DNA of 64,000 bases from Bacillota bacterium (GTDB lineage Bacteria; Bacillota; Clostridia; Christensenellales; Aristaeellaceae): positions 4,497 to 68,496 of the forward strand of contig JAEZJP010000263.1 of the NCBI GenBank assembly GCA_023415715.1, written 5' to 3'. Both the position numbers and the translations under genes were made by a program. The stretch's first letter is position 1; every line of letters begins with the position of its first letter. A model generated the notes under the pieces. The model worked only from the letters and a program-made list of their open reading frames with translations, ran no database searches and was not told the DNA's origin. Positions 52,556 through 61,539 of this stretch are shown here, one piece after another.

Positions 52556-53422
52556 ATGCTGAACGATGATATGCTCCATAAGCTGGATGCCCTGCGCCTT
52601 GCCATGCAATCGTACGTGCGGGGCGGGGCGGGGGGTGTGCGCAAATCCAGGGCGCTGGGGGATTCGGCGGAATTTTCGGATTTTCGGGAATACGCGCCGG
52701 GGGACGATTTGCGCAGGATAGACTGGAACGCCTATGCCAGGTTTGACAGGCTGTTTTTAAAACTGTTCATGGAAGAACAGGAAATGCACGTGACAATTAT
52801 CCTGGATGCCAGCGCATCCATGGGCTATGGGGAACCCGCCAAATGGGCGTTTGCCGTGGATACTACCCTGATGCTTTCGTATCTGGCGGTTTCCGGCGGC
52901 GACCGGGTAAGCCTTGCGGTTCTGAACGGGGAAAAGCTGCTAAGAAGCCCTATGTATGCGGGAAGGCAGGGGTACATGCAGGCATCTTCCTTTCTTAAGG
53001 ACATTAAGCCCGCCGGCGCAACGAACCTCACAAATGCCGTTACGCGCATTCCGCTTTCGTCCGGCCGGGGCATGTGCGTTTTGATCAGCGACCTGTTTTC
53101 GGAGGACGGCAGCGAAGGCGCTTTAAACTCCCTGCAGTACAGGAAGCAGCAGGCGGTGCTTGTGCAGGTCTTGTCCAAGGAAGAGATGGAGCCGGAGCTT
53201 TTTGGTTCGCTTCATCTCATTGACTCCGAGGGCGGTCCCAACATGGACGTAACGGTGAACGGAGAGCTCTTGCGTCGATATCAAAAAAATTTGACATCAT
53301 TTATCAGCGGCGCGAGGCTGTACTGCCACCGCCATGGCATTCCGTATGTGCTGATGCGTTCCGATATGGACCTTAAGCATGACGCTCTTGGCCATTTTAT
53401 GCGCAGCGGTATAATCGCCTGA
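52556..53422 (+). CDS. DUF58 (VWA-like) protein
   Basis: A 288-residue soluble protein. The DUF58 block GDSAEFSDFREYAPGDDLRRID is followed by a VWA-like fold whose metal site is Asp84-Ala-Ser-Ala-Ser (LDASASMG) with VLISDLFSEDG further on. DUF58 proteins form the second member of MoxR operons. It lies 13 bases after moxR. Confidence 0.93.
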   Translation: MLNDDMLHKLDALRLAMQSYVRGGAGGVRKSRALGDSAEFSDFREYAPGDDLRRIDWNAYARFDRLFLKLFMEEQEMHVTIILDASASMGYGEPAKWAFAVDTTLMLSYLAVSGGDRVSLAVLNGEKLLRSPMYAGRQGYMQASSFLKDIKPAGATNLTNAVTRIPLSSGRGMCVLISDLFSEDGSEGALNSLQYRKQQAVLVQVLSKEEMEPELFGSLHLIDSEGGPNMDVTVNGELLRRYQKNLTSFISGARLYCHRHGIPYVLMRSDMDLKHDALGHFMRSGIIA

Positions 53423-53434
53423 AGGAGGGAACGC

Positions 53435-55234
53435 ATGCAATTTCTGTACCCGGCAGGTTCGTGGGCGCTGGCGGGGCTCCTGGCCGTGCTGGCATTATAC
53501 ATCCTGCGCAAGGAATACCGGGAACTAAACGTATCCAGCACGTATCTGTGGCGCAGGACGCTGGAAGATCAAACGGCCAGCAGACCCTTTCAAAAGCTTA
53601 AAAGCAATCTTTTGATGTTTTTGCAGTTATCTGCGGTGTTATTGCTTGCCTTGTCCCTTATGCGGCCGCTGCTGCCGGGCGCGCAGGTGGGCGGGGAAAC
53701 GGTGATGATATTCGACGTTTCCATGAGCATGCAGGCAGCTAAATCCGGTCAAAGCCGCTTAGGCCAGGCTGTTTCGGAAGCCAGGCTGATGGTGGAGGGC
53801 ATGGGCGTGGCCGACAGACTGACCATATTGACGGCCGGCAACAAGGTAACACATCTTTTGTCCCGTTCCACCGACAGGCAGGAAGCTTCAAAGGCGCTTG
53901 ACTTAATCATCGCGGAAAATGGGGCCGCCGATGTGGACGGTGCGCTTTCCCTGGCAAAGGCCATGGGAAGGGAGATAGAAAACCTGAATATCGTCGTCTT
54001 CTCCGACAACTTTTCCACCCAAGAGGAGGAGGGTGTGCGGTATGTGGCCGTGGGGGAAGGCGTAGAAAACTGCGCCATTCTTTCCCTGACCGCTTCCCGC
54101 CGGGAGGGCGGCTTGGCTGCGCTGGCCCGGATCGAAAACTTTGGTGCGGCAAAAAGCGTGACCGTTCGCTGTTATGCCGACGGGCAGATGTGCGATGCGC
54201 GAACCGTAGAACTTCAAGCCAGTGCTACGCAGAGCGTGCATCTTAATGTACCGGAAAGCGCCGTATACATACGGGCAGAGATCGTGGAGGAAGACGGCCT
54301 CCTTTGCGATAACCAGCGCCATTTCGTCATGCGGGAGCGCGGGAAAAATAAAATCGCGCTGATCGGGCATGACAATATTTTTTTAGAAAAAGCGCTCCTG
54401 CAGCGGGAAGATGTGGAGTTGGTCCGCACCACCCGTGAAGATGCGCCTTCCTTACAGGGCTTAAGCCTGTATGTGTATGACGGTGTGCTGCCAGGTTCGC
54501 TGCCCGAAAGCGGTTCGTTTCTGATTCTTCAGCCTGATGCGCAAATACTGAGTGTCACGCCGGGCGGGAAAAAGGCGCTGGAATACGCTGTCAATCTGTC
54601 GAACAGCACGCTGGCCAGTCAATTTTCTGATCATGTTTCCATGCAGGGTGTGGCGCTCAAGCAATATACGCCCCTGGTGGGCGGGCAGCCGGTGCTTGTA
54701 TCCGGCGGGGATACGCTGATATCTGCCGGGGAAGAAAACGGCTACAGGTTCATGGTCATCGGCTTTGATCTTCATGAAAGCAATTGGGTGCTCAAGTATG
54801 ATTTTCCCATCTTCATGATGCATGCGCTGAACTACCTGATGCCGGATGTGTTATCAGGCGTTCAGGATGCGCTGTGTGGCGACGTCTTGTCCCTTTCCCT
54901 GGACGGGCGTACAGAAAAGGCTGTGGCCGTAACGCCGGCAGGGAATAGCGTGACCCTGGCCCCGCCCTTTCCCGCGCTGCCCTTTGACGATACAGGGGAG
55001 GCCGGGTTGTACACCCTTTCCCAGACCATAACAAACGGGGAAACGGTGAATACGTCTTTTGTGGTGAATGTGGCAACGATCGAAAGCGACGTGCGTGAAG
55101 TTTCCCAAAGCTCGGGGGAAAACCTGCTTCGGGCGGGTGTTACGGATTATGGCCGGGAGCTTACCACGCTCCTGATCATCGCATTGCTGGCGCTGATGAT
55201 GGCTGAATGGTGGGTGAGCTGCCGTGCAGGTTGA
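53435..55234 (+). CDS. BatA-like membrane VWA protein
   Basis: A 599-residue protein. The N-terminus is the BatA / aerotolerance domain with two helices (about residues 6-23 and 55-74) separated by a short cytoplasmic linker, followed by a VWA domain with Asp94-Val-Ser-Met-Ser and VVFSDNFSTQEEEG. The rest is a beta-rich extracytoplasmic region ending in a C-terminal helix (LLIIALLALMMAEWW). The VWA metal site is intact, so Mg-dependent protein binding on the outer face is likely. Its stop overlaps the next gene by 11 bases. Confidence 0.88.
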   Translation: MQFLYPAGSWALAGLLAVLALYILRKEYRELNVSSTYLWRRTLEDQTASRPFQKLKSNLLMFLQLSAVLLLALSLMRPLLPGAQVGGETVMIFDVSMSMQAAKSGQSRLGQAVSEARLMVEGMGVADRLTILTAGNKVTHLLSRSTDRQEASKALDLIIAENGAADVDGALSLAKAMGREIENLNIVVFSDNFSTQEEEGVRYVAVGEGVENCAILSLTASRREGGLAALARIENFGAAKSVTVRCYADGQMCDARTVELQASATQSVHLNVPESAVYIRAEIVEEDGLLCDNQRHFVMRERGKNKIALIGHDNIFLEKALLQREDVELVRTTREDAPSLQGLSLYVYDGVLPGSLPESGSFLILQPDAQILSVTPGGKKALEYAVNLSNSTLASQFSDHVSMQGVALKQYTPLVGGQPVLVSGGDTLISAGEENGYRFMVIGFDLHESNWVLKYDFPIFMMHALNYLMPDVLSGVQDALCGDVLSLSLDGRTEKAVAVTPAGNSVTLAPPFPALPFDDTGEAGLYTLSQTITNGETVNTSFVVNVATIESDVREVSQSSGENLLRAGVTDYGRELTTLLIIALLALMMAEWWVSCRAG

Positions 55235-57947
55235 ATTTGTGTTTCCATGGGCGCTGCTGCTTATACCGGTTCTTTTCGGGCTCGCGGTTTTCTTGTACAA
55301 AAAATATGCCTATGGCGCTGGCAAACGCGGCGCGCACGCTATAGCGGTACTCGGTTTGCGGTTTATCGTCATCACCCTTGCAGTGCTGGCGCTTGCATCC
55401 CCCTCCGTCCTTTCAAAATCCAACCAGGCCGCCACCTGGGTGCTTTTGGATGTATCCGATTCCACCCTATCCATGCGGGAAGACATGGAATCTGCCGTAG
55501 AACAAGGGCTTGCCGGCAAGCCATCCGACCTTATGGCCGGCGTGGTTGCCTTTGGCGGCGACGCTATGGTGGAAGCGCCCCTATCCTTAAAGGCCGCGTT
55601 TACCCATGCGGAAACCTCCGTGGATCCTGCGCACAGCGATGCAGCCATGGCGCTTGGGCTTTCCGGGGCATTGCTTCCCTCCGACGCTGCGGGACGGATG
55701 GTGCTTGTTAGCGACGGGTCCATTGGCGATACCAGCGCACAGGCAGCACTATTAAAAGCGCGGGGTATTGCAGTGGACGTGATGCCTTTTTCAGGAGCGC
55801 TTTTACAGGACACGCAAGTCACACGTCTCAGCCTGCCATCCAAGGCCTTCCAGGGCCAGTCGGTTCAAGTGACGGTGGAGATGGATGCCACCATGGATGG
55901 TCACGGCACACTGATCCTCTACGCCAACAGGGAACCGGTAAACACCAAGGAGGTCTCGCTGCGGCGGGGAAAAAATACCTTTGTGTTTACGGATACAGCA
56001 AAGGCCTCCGGGGTGGTCACCTATGAAGCGCAATTGATTGTGCCGGGGGATGCTCAAATGCGCAACAACCGCATGGGCTCCTATATGGCCGTACTGGGTC
56101 AGCCAACCGTACTCGTCGTGGAGGGCAGGGAAGGCGAAAGCCGGGAACTTCAAAAGATTCTTGAAGCATCAGGCTTTGCGCAGGAGGTTGTCACCCCCGT
56201 TGGCATGCCCCAAAGCGCGGAGGCGCTCAGGAAATATGATGCCACCATTCTGGTAAATGATGACGCGGATACCTTTTCCTCCAATGCCTTGTCTGCTTTG
56301 GACGCCTATGTGAAAACACTGGGCCGGGGACTTGTGGTGATCGGCGGCGACCAAAGCTACGCATTGGGCGGATACCGCGGCAGCCGGCTGGAGGAGATAC
56401 TTCCCGTCACCATCGACGTACGCAATCAAATGGACCTGCCCTCGCTTGCATTGATGCTGGTGATCGACAAATCCGGCTCCATGACCGGGGGCCAGTTCGG
56501 CACCACACGTTTGGAGGTGGCCAAGGAAGCCGCCATGCGCTCGGTGGAGGTGCTGACAAACCGGGATCAGGTAGGCGTGATCGCCTTTGACGACGCGGCC
56601 AAATGGGTGGTGCCGCTGCAAAGTGCAACAGATATAGCCGCCATTCAGGATGCCATAGGCACCATTCGCCCGGGCGGAGGCACGGCCTTTTATACCCCAC
56701 TTTACGAGGCGCTGACAGCGCTGATGAACGCTGACGCAAAGCTTAAGCATGTGATCTTCTTAACCGACGGCGAGGCGGGGGACAACGGGTTTGACCTATT
56801 AGTAGAGAATATGGCGCAAAACGGCATCACGCTGACCACTGTCGCCGTGGGCAGCGGTGCTAATGTGAAGGTATTAAACCGTCTGGCGGAGATCGGCAAC
56901 GGGCGCGCCTATGCCGCCGGGGAGTTTGACAACATCCCCAAGATCTTTACGAAGGAAACATATCTTGTCACCGGTTCCTATGTGCAAAACCGCCTGTTTA
57001 CGCCGGTGGTTACGGAAACCTCGCCGCTTACCGACTTTGCGGGTTTTCCCCAATTATCTGGGTACCTGGCCGCAACCGAAAAGCCGATGGCCACCGTATC
57101 CATGGTCTCGGATAGGGAGGACCCGCTGCTTGCATGGTGGCAATACGGCGCGGGGCGCGTGCTTGCCTGGACAAGCGATATAAAGGGCGCCTGGACCGGG
57201 CAGTTCTTAAATTGGGATCAGGCGGCAGTGTTTTTCTCAGGGCTTGTATCCCACGTGCTGCCGGAGGGCGGCCAGGCAGGCGAACTGAATGTTCAAACGG
57301 AGGGCGCTCAGGCAAAGGTTACATATACCGCCCCCCAGGACGCGGAGAATGAAAACCTGGAAACAAACGCCCATGTGCTCATGCCGGACGGGACTGAGAC
57401 AAATGTTTCCCTTACGGAAGTTAAGCCAGGGGAATATGAGGGCAGCTTTGACGCCCCGCAGCAGGGCGCCTACGCTATCCGTGCTGAGCAGACGCAGGAC
57501 GGGCAAATGGTCCGGCAATTGGAAGGCGGCGCGGTACGCACCTATTCGGAAGAATACGACCTGCGAAAGCAGAGCGGGGAAGAGGAGCTTAAGCGCCTGG
57601 CGGACGCGACAGGAGGCAGGGTCATTACCGATCCCAAAGAGATGTTTACCGCCCGGGGTCAAGAGGCGCAGAGCAGGCGCATGCTTAGGCCGCTGCTGTT
57701 GACTTTGGCGCTTGTGCTCTTTTTGCTGGATATCGCGCTGCGCAGGCTCTCCCTGGACAAGATGCTTACAAAGGCGTACGGCCTTGTCAGAGAGAAGGCA
57801 GCGATTTCCATGGCAAAGCGGCGGGAAAGGCAGCCGCGGCAAACTAAGGCAAAGCCAGGTAAAAAGAAGGAAGCGCCGGTGGCAGTTTCCGCAACTGATA
57901 TGGCAGACAGCCTCTTAAAGTCACGGGAGCAGAAAAAGCATCTGTAA
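55224..57947 (+). CDS. large VWA / GATase-like membrane protein
   Basis: A 907-residue protein starting at GTG 55224 inside the end of the previous gene. After two helices (about residues 8-25 and 43-65) come a VWA-like region (LLDVSDSTLSM near residue 73), a beta-sandwich, a class I glutamine-amidotransferase-like domain lacking the catalytic Cys (PTVLVVEGREGESREL, then GRGLVVIGGDQSY), and a second, complete VWA domain with Asp415-Lys-Ser-Gly-Ser, GGGTAFYTPL and FLTDGEAGDNG. It ends with another beta domain, a C-terminal helix and a basic tail. It closes the operon; 47 bases later a convergent terminator begins. Confidence 0.88.
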   Translation: MQVEFVFPWALLLIPVLFGLAVFLYKKYAYGAGKRGAHAIAVLGLRFIVITLAVLALASPSVLSKSNQAATWVLLDVSDSTLSMREDMESAVEQGLAGKPSDLMAGVVAFGGDAMVEAPLSLKAAFTHAETSVDPAHSDAAMALGLSGALLPSDAAGRMVLVSDGSIGDTSAQAALLKARGIAVDVMPFSGALLQDTQVTRLSLPSKAFQGQSVQVTVEMDATMDGHGTLILYANREPVNTKEVSLRRGKNTFVFTDTAKASGVVTYEAQLIVPGDAQMRNNRMGSYMAVLGQPTVLVVEGREGESRELQKILEASGFAQEVVTPVGMPQSAEALRKYDATILVNDDADTFSSNALSALDAYVKTLGRGLVVIGGDQSYALGGYRGSRLEEILPVTIDVRNQMDLPSLALMLVIDKSGSMTGGQFGTTRLEVAKEAAMRSVEVLTNRDQVGVIAFDDAAKWVVPLQSATDIAAIQDAIGTIRPGGGTAFYTPLYEALTALMNADAKLKHVIFLTDGEAGDNGFDLLVENMAQNGITLTTVAVGSGANVKVLNRLAEIGNGRAYAAGEFDNIPKIFTKETYLVTGSYVQNRLFTPVVTETSPLTDFAGFPQLSGYLAATEKPMATVSMVSDREDPLLAWWQYGAGRVLAWTSDIKGAWTGQFLNWDQAAVFFSGLVSHVLPEGGQAGELNVQTEGAQAKVTYTAPQDAENENLETNAHVLMPDGTETNVSLTEVKPGEYEGSFDAPQQGAYAIRAEQTQDGQMVRQLEGGAVRTYSEEYDLRKQSGEEELKRLADATGGRVITDPKEMFTARGQEAQSRRMLRPLLLTLALVLFLLDIALRRLSLDKMLTKAYGLVREKAAISMAKRRERQPRQTKAKPGKKKEAPVAVSATDMADSLLKSREQKKHL

Positions 57948-57994
57948 TACGATTCCCAAATATAAATGCCCTGGCAGAGAAGATAACTAATATA

Positions 57995-58032
57995 GCAAGG
58001 CGTCTCAGCTCTTTCGAGCAGAGGCGCCTTGC
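57995..58032. terminator. convergent intrinsic terminator
   Basis: Arms GCAAGGCG (57995-58002) and CGCCTTGC (58025-58032), extended by a partial inner stem, lie between the VWA operon and the convergent sugar-importer operon. Confidence 0.75.
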
Positions 58033-58057
58033 ATTATGGATTACTTGTTTTGTACTG

Positions 58058-59503
58058 TTACTTTCCCAGGAACGTATCCAGTTGCTTTTGGGCTTCGGCG
58101 ATGACATCGCGTATGCCTGCGTCTTCCAGTTCCTTAATGATCTGGGGTATGATCACTTCGGGATCGGAGGTACCGGTGATCAGCTCGGCCCAGTACAGTT
58201 CCTTGATGGCCTTGGCGGCGTTGACTTCGTTGGCCACGGGGTTGTAATCAAAGGCGTATCCCAAGCCTGCGCTCGTCACGGCATCCTTGTAACCATCCCA
58301 GATGACCTGCCACATGTTGGGGTCGGCGGGCACGGAGGGGAAGGCGGAAGCTTCCACGGCGCTCAAAGAGTAGGAGGCCTGGGTGTAAGCCCAGGGGGAG
58401 TAGTTGGTGACGCCCTGTTGGGTCTTGGAGACGGTGCCGTCCGCGTTCCAATTGAAGTGGACGCCCTCCAGGCCGTAGCGCATCATGTTGCGGTATTCCT
58501 TGTTGGTGTTGGCAAACTCGATGAGCTTCAAGGCTTCCTTGGGGTGCTTGCTGGCCGCGGAGATGGCGGTCAAAGCGCCTCTCAGGGAATAGGTGGAAAG
58601 GAATGGGCCGTCATAACGGACGATGGCGGTGGCCTTCTGCCGGGCGTTGGAGTAGATGGAGTCAGCGCCATAGAAGGCCTGGCCGGACTGGATCACGCCC
58701 GCGGCCGCGCGGCCGATGGACTCGATGACTGCGGCGTCTGGATTGATGTAGCCCTTTTCATACCAACTGCGGATGGTCTTGATGCGGTCCACGAACTCGG
58801 GCATTTCATAAGCCAGGCGCACGGTTCCCTCTGCCTCGGTGCCGATGTCGCTGTAGGAAAGGGCGATTTGGGCGTCTTCGGAGATCCAGTCAATGAAGTT
58901 GGCCCAGGAGGTGATGCCGCCCTTGGAAAGGATCAGGGGGTACTGGTCGGGATAGTCGGCCTTGTAGGCGGCCAGGTAGGGCTCCATGTCATTGAACGAC
59001 ATGGTCTTGGGGATCTCCATGCCCTTTTGCGTCTTGAAGTAGTCAAGGTCGACGAGCCAGAACACCTCAATGCCGTAGTCCTTCATGACGGGCACGGCGT
59101 AGAGTTTGTCGCCCACATAGGAGCCCTGCCAGAGCATTTCCGGCATGGATTCTAAAAGGGCGGGAGTCTCCTTCACCAGTTCCGTGAGGTCCAGGAATTG
59201 GCCGGCGAAGACGTTGGTGGCGAAGTCGTTGTACCAGCCGCAGGTGAAGCACATGTCATAGTATTCCCCCGCGGACATGGCCAGGCCGATTTCTGCGTTC
59301 GTCATGTACACGCACTTGACGGTGATACCCAGTTTTTCCTTGGTGATGGCGTTCAGCTGTTCTTCCACCATCGCCTGGTCAATGGGGGCATCGGCGGTCG
59401 TGCCCATCCACCAGATGAGTTCCACGGGCTCCTCCGCGGCGGCGAAGGATACAAAGGTGAGCATCATCGCAACCGTCAGGAGCAAGGCAACCAGTTTCTT
59501 CAT
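58058..59503 (-). CDS. sugar ABC importer binding protein (Lpl-type)
   Basis: A 481-residue exported binding protein with signal peptide KKLVALLLTVAMMLTFVSFA, cleaved near AAA-EEP, and no lipobox. The mature part is an SBP_bac_1-type fold (VELIWWMGTTADAP, then SAGEYYDMCFTCGWYNDFA) with the late region seen in DUF3502-containing binding proteins (EALKLIEFANTNKEYRNMMRYGLEG). Partners are the two permeases upstream. It is the last gene of the operon, with GAGGATCC before the ATG. Confidence 0.92.
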   Translation of the reverse strand: MKKLVALLLTVAMMLTFVSFAAAEEPVELIWWMGTTADAPIDQAMVEEQLNAITKEKLGITVKCVYMTNAEIGLAMSAGEYYDMCFTCGWYNDFATNVFAGQFLDLTELVKETPALLESMPEMLWQGSYVGDKLYAVPVMKDYGIEVFWLVDLDYFKTQKGMEIPKTMSFNDMEPYLAAYKADYPDQYPLILSKGGITSWANFIDWISEDAQIALSYSDIGTEAEGTVRLAYEMPEFVDRIKTIRSWYEKGYINPDAAVIESIGRAAAGVIQSGQAFYGADSIYSNARQKATAIVRYDGPFLSTYSLRGALTAISAASKHPKEALKLIEFANTNKEYRNMMRYGLEGVHFNWNADGTVSKTQQGVTNYSPWAYTQASYSLSAVEASAFPSVPADPNMWQVIWDGYKDAVTSAGLGYAFDYNPVANEVNAAKAIKELYWAELITGTSDPEVIIPQIIKELEDAGIRDVIAEAQKQLDTFLGK

Positions 59504-59563
59504 GAGAGGATCCTCCTTACTGTATTTTCCACAAACAGCCTTCTGGCCGCTGTTTCAAATGGT

Positions 59564-60529
59564 TCAGCCCTTCACCGCGCCGATGGTCAGGCCTGAGATG
59601 AAGTACTTCTGAAAGAAAGGATAGCTGCAAGCGATAGGCGCCACAATGATCACCACGACGGCCATGCGCATGGTCTCGCTGGGCATGTCGGCGACGCTGT
59701 CGGCGCTCATGTAGGCGGCATTCTTGGTCAGGTACTCAATGCTGCGCTCAATGGAGACAAGAACGTATTGCAGCGGGTACAGGTGCGTGTGGGTGCTGCG
59801 CAGATACAAAAGCGCCTGGTACCAGTCGTTCCAGTAGGCGAAGGTGAAAAAAAGCCCGATGGTGGCGATGGCCGGGAGGGAGATTGGCAGCACCAGCTGG
59901 ACAAAGATACGCAGTTGGGAAGCCCCGTCCAGCTTGCCCGACTCGATGACGGAATCAGGGATGGTGGTGGTAAAGAACGTGCGTAGGATGATCACATAGA
60001 AGGAAGAACAGGCCAGGGGCAGGATCAGCCCCAGATAGGAGTTTTGCAGCCCGATAAGCTGGGTGTTCACCACATAGGTGGACACCAGACCGCCGGAAAA
60101 GAGCATAGGTATGAAGATGAAGTAGGTAAAGAACCCGCGCAGTTTATAACTCTTGCGGGAGAGGGCGTAGCCCATGGTCGTGGTGAGGATTAGGCCCAGA
60201 GCCGTGCCCGCGATGGTCACGCCGATGGAGTTGAAGAATGCCCGGCCGATCAGCGAGCGCATGTTCCACATGTACTTATAGGCGGTAACGCCAAAGGTTT
60301 CGGGTATAAAGCTGTACCCGTTCCTGGCGATGGAAGACTCCGAAGAAAAAGAGATAATGATTACGAACACCACCGGCAAGACTGCCATCACCGCCATGAA
60401 GATAAACAGCGAGGAACCCAGGATATTGGTTAGGGGCCGGATCCGGTTGAACCGGCTCATGCCCTCCTGCAGCCTTTCCTCTTTGATGCCTGCTCCCCTG
60501 TTTAGGAGGCGGTTCGTAGAATTCATCAT
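59564..60529 (-). CDS. sugar ABC importer permease (LplC/YtcP-like)
   Basis: A 321-residue permease with six helices, starting at ATG 60529 behind AAAGGAGGGG. The EAA loop is ESGKLDGASQLRIFVQLVLPIS, and the C-terminus ends YPFFQKYFISGLTIGAVKG, a typical LplC ending. It pairs with the next permease. Confidence 0.94.
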   Translation of the reverse strand: MMNSTNRLLNRGAGIKEERLQEGMSRFNRIRPLTNILGSSLFIFMAVMAVLPVVFVIIISFSSESSIARNGYSFIPETFGVTAYKYMWNMRSLIGRAFFNSIGVTIAGTALGLILTTTMGYALSRKSYKLRGFFTYFIFIPMLFSGGLVSTYVVNTQLIGLQNSYLGLILPLACSSFYVIILRTFFTTTIPDSVIESGKLDGASQLRIFVQLVLPISLPAIATIGLFFTFAYWNDWYQALLYLRSTHTHLYPLQYVLVSIERSIEYLTKNAAYMSADSVADMPSETMRMAVVVIIVAPIACSYPFFQKYFISGLTIGAVKG

Positions 60530-60542
60530 ATTGCCCCTCCTT

Positions 60543-61511
60543 TCAAAACAGCGAGCTATCCGGGTCGATGCGTTTAACGACGGTATTGGCCAGTACCAGC
60601 GTCAGGCAGCCAAATACCGACTGCAGGAAGCCCGCGGCGGAAGCGAAATTGTATTGGGGCTTGCTGGAGCCCATCAGGGCGTTGTACACGTATACGTCGA
60701 TGGTGAGCGTCACGCTGGACAGGGAGTTGGAGTTTTGCGGGGCGCGGTAGAACAAGCCAAAGTCCGAATTGAAGATGCGGCCTACCGCCATGATGAACAT
60801 GATGCTCATAATGGGCCTGAGAAGGGGCAGGGTGATATAGCGGATCTGCTGGCTCTTTTTGGCGCCGTCGATCACCGCCGCCTCGTACAGCGAGGAATCG
60901 ATGCCGCTGATGGCGGCCATGTACACCACCATACCGTAGCCCAGGGTCTTCCATACCTGCAAAAAGACCAGGATGTACGGCCAATGCTCCGGCGTTTGGT
61001 ACCACAGGACGGGCTTTGCCCCCGCAGCCTCCAAAAGGTTATTCACCAGCCCCTTATCGGTAGAAAGGAAGGCCATCACAAAGTACCCCACCACCACCCA
61101 AGATAAAAAGTGGGGCAGGAACATGGCCGTCTGGCAGACCCGGGCCAGTCGCCGGGAAAGCAGTTCGGATAGCAGAACCGCCATGGAAACAGGCAGTATA
61201 ACCCCCAAAATGATGAAAATCATGTTGTAACCCAGGGTGTTGCGCATCATCATCATCACATATTTGGTTTTAAACAAGAATTCAAAATTGTCAAACCCGA
61301 CCCATGGGCTGTTCACGAACAGGCTGTATAAAAAGCCCTGGCCGGCTGCTACCTTGTAGTTTTTGAAGGCAATGATGATGCCGAACATGGGGACATAGCA
61401 AAACAGGATATACCAAACCGTTGTGGGGAGCGATAGAAGCAAAAGCTGTAAATCATCCAGGGTAAAGCGTGGTTTCCGGCGCTTTAATGCCAAAGGCCTT
61501 TTTGCGATCAT
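60543..61511 (-). CDS. sugar ABC importer permease (LplB/YteP-like)
   Basis: A 322-residue permease. The ATG at 61511 (MIAKRPLALKRRKP) is preceded by GGGGAGG; the longer frame from 61559 overlaps the hydrolase gene. The LplB opening LPTTVWYILFCYVPMFGIIIAF and the EAA loop YEAAVIDGAKKSQQIRYITLP are present. No ATPase gene is in the operon; such importers usually share an MsmX-like ATPase encoded elsewhere. Confidence 0.94.
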   Translation of the reverse strand: MIAKRPLALKRRKPRFTLDDLQLLLLSLPTTVWYILFCYVPMFGIIIAFKNYKVAAGQGFLYSLFVNSPWVGFDNFEFLFKTKYVMMMMRNTLGYNMIFIILGVILPVSMAVLLSELLSRRLARVCQTAMFLPHFLSWVVVGYFVMAFLSTDKGLVNNLLEAAGAKPVLWYQTPEHWPYILVFLQVWKTLGYGMVVYMAAISGIDSSLYEAAVIDGAKKSQQIRYITLPLLRPIMSIMFIMAVGRIFNSDFGLFYRAPQNSNSLSSVTLTIDVYVYNALMGSSKPQYNFASAAGFLQSVFGCLTLVLANTVVKRIDPDSSLF

Positions 61512-61539
61512 TGAATATCCTCCCCAAAATAAGGAATGT

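Noticed and set aside
58082..59155. Open frame of 357 codons opposite the Lpl-type binding protein
   Set aside because: Antisense shadow of a well-supported gene; no start signal.
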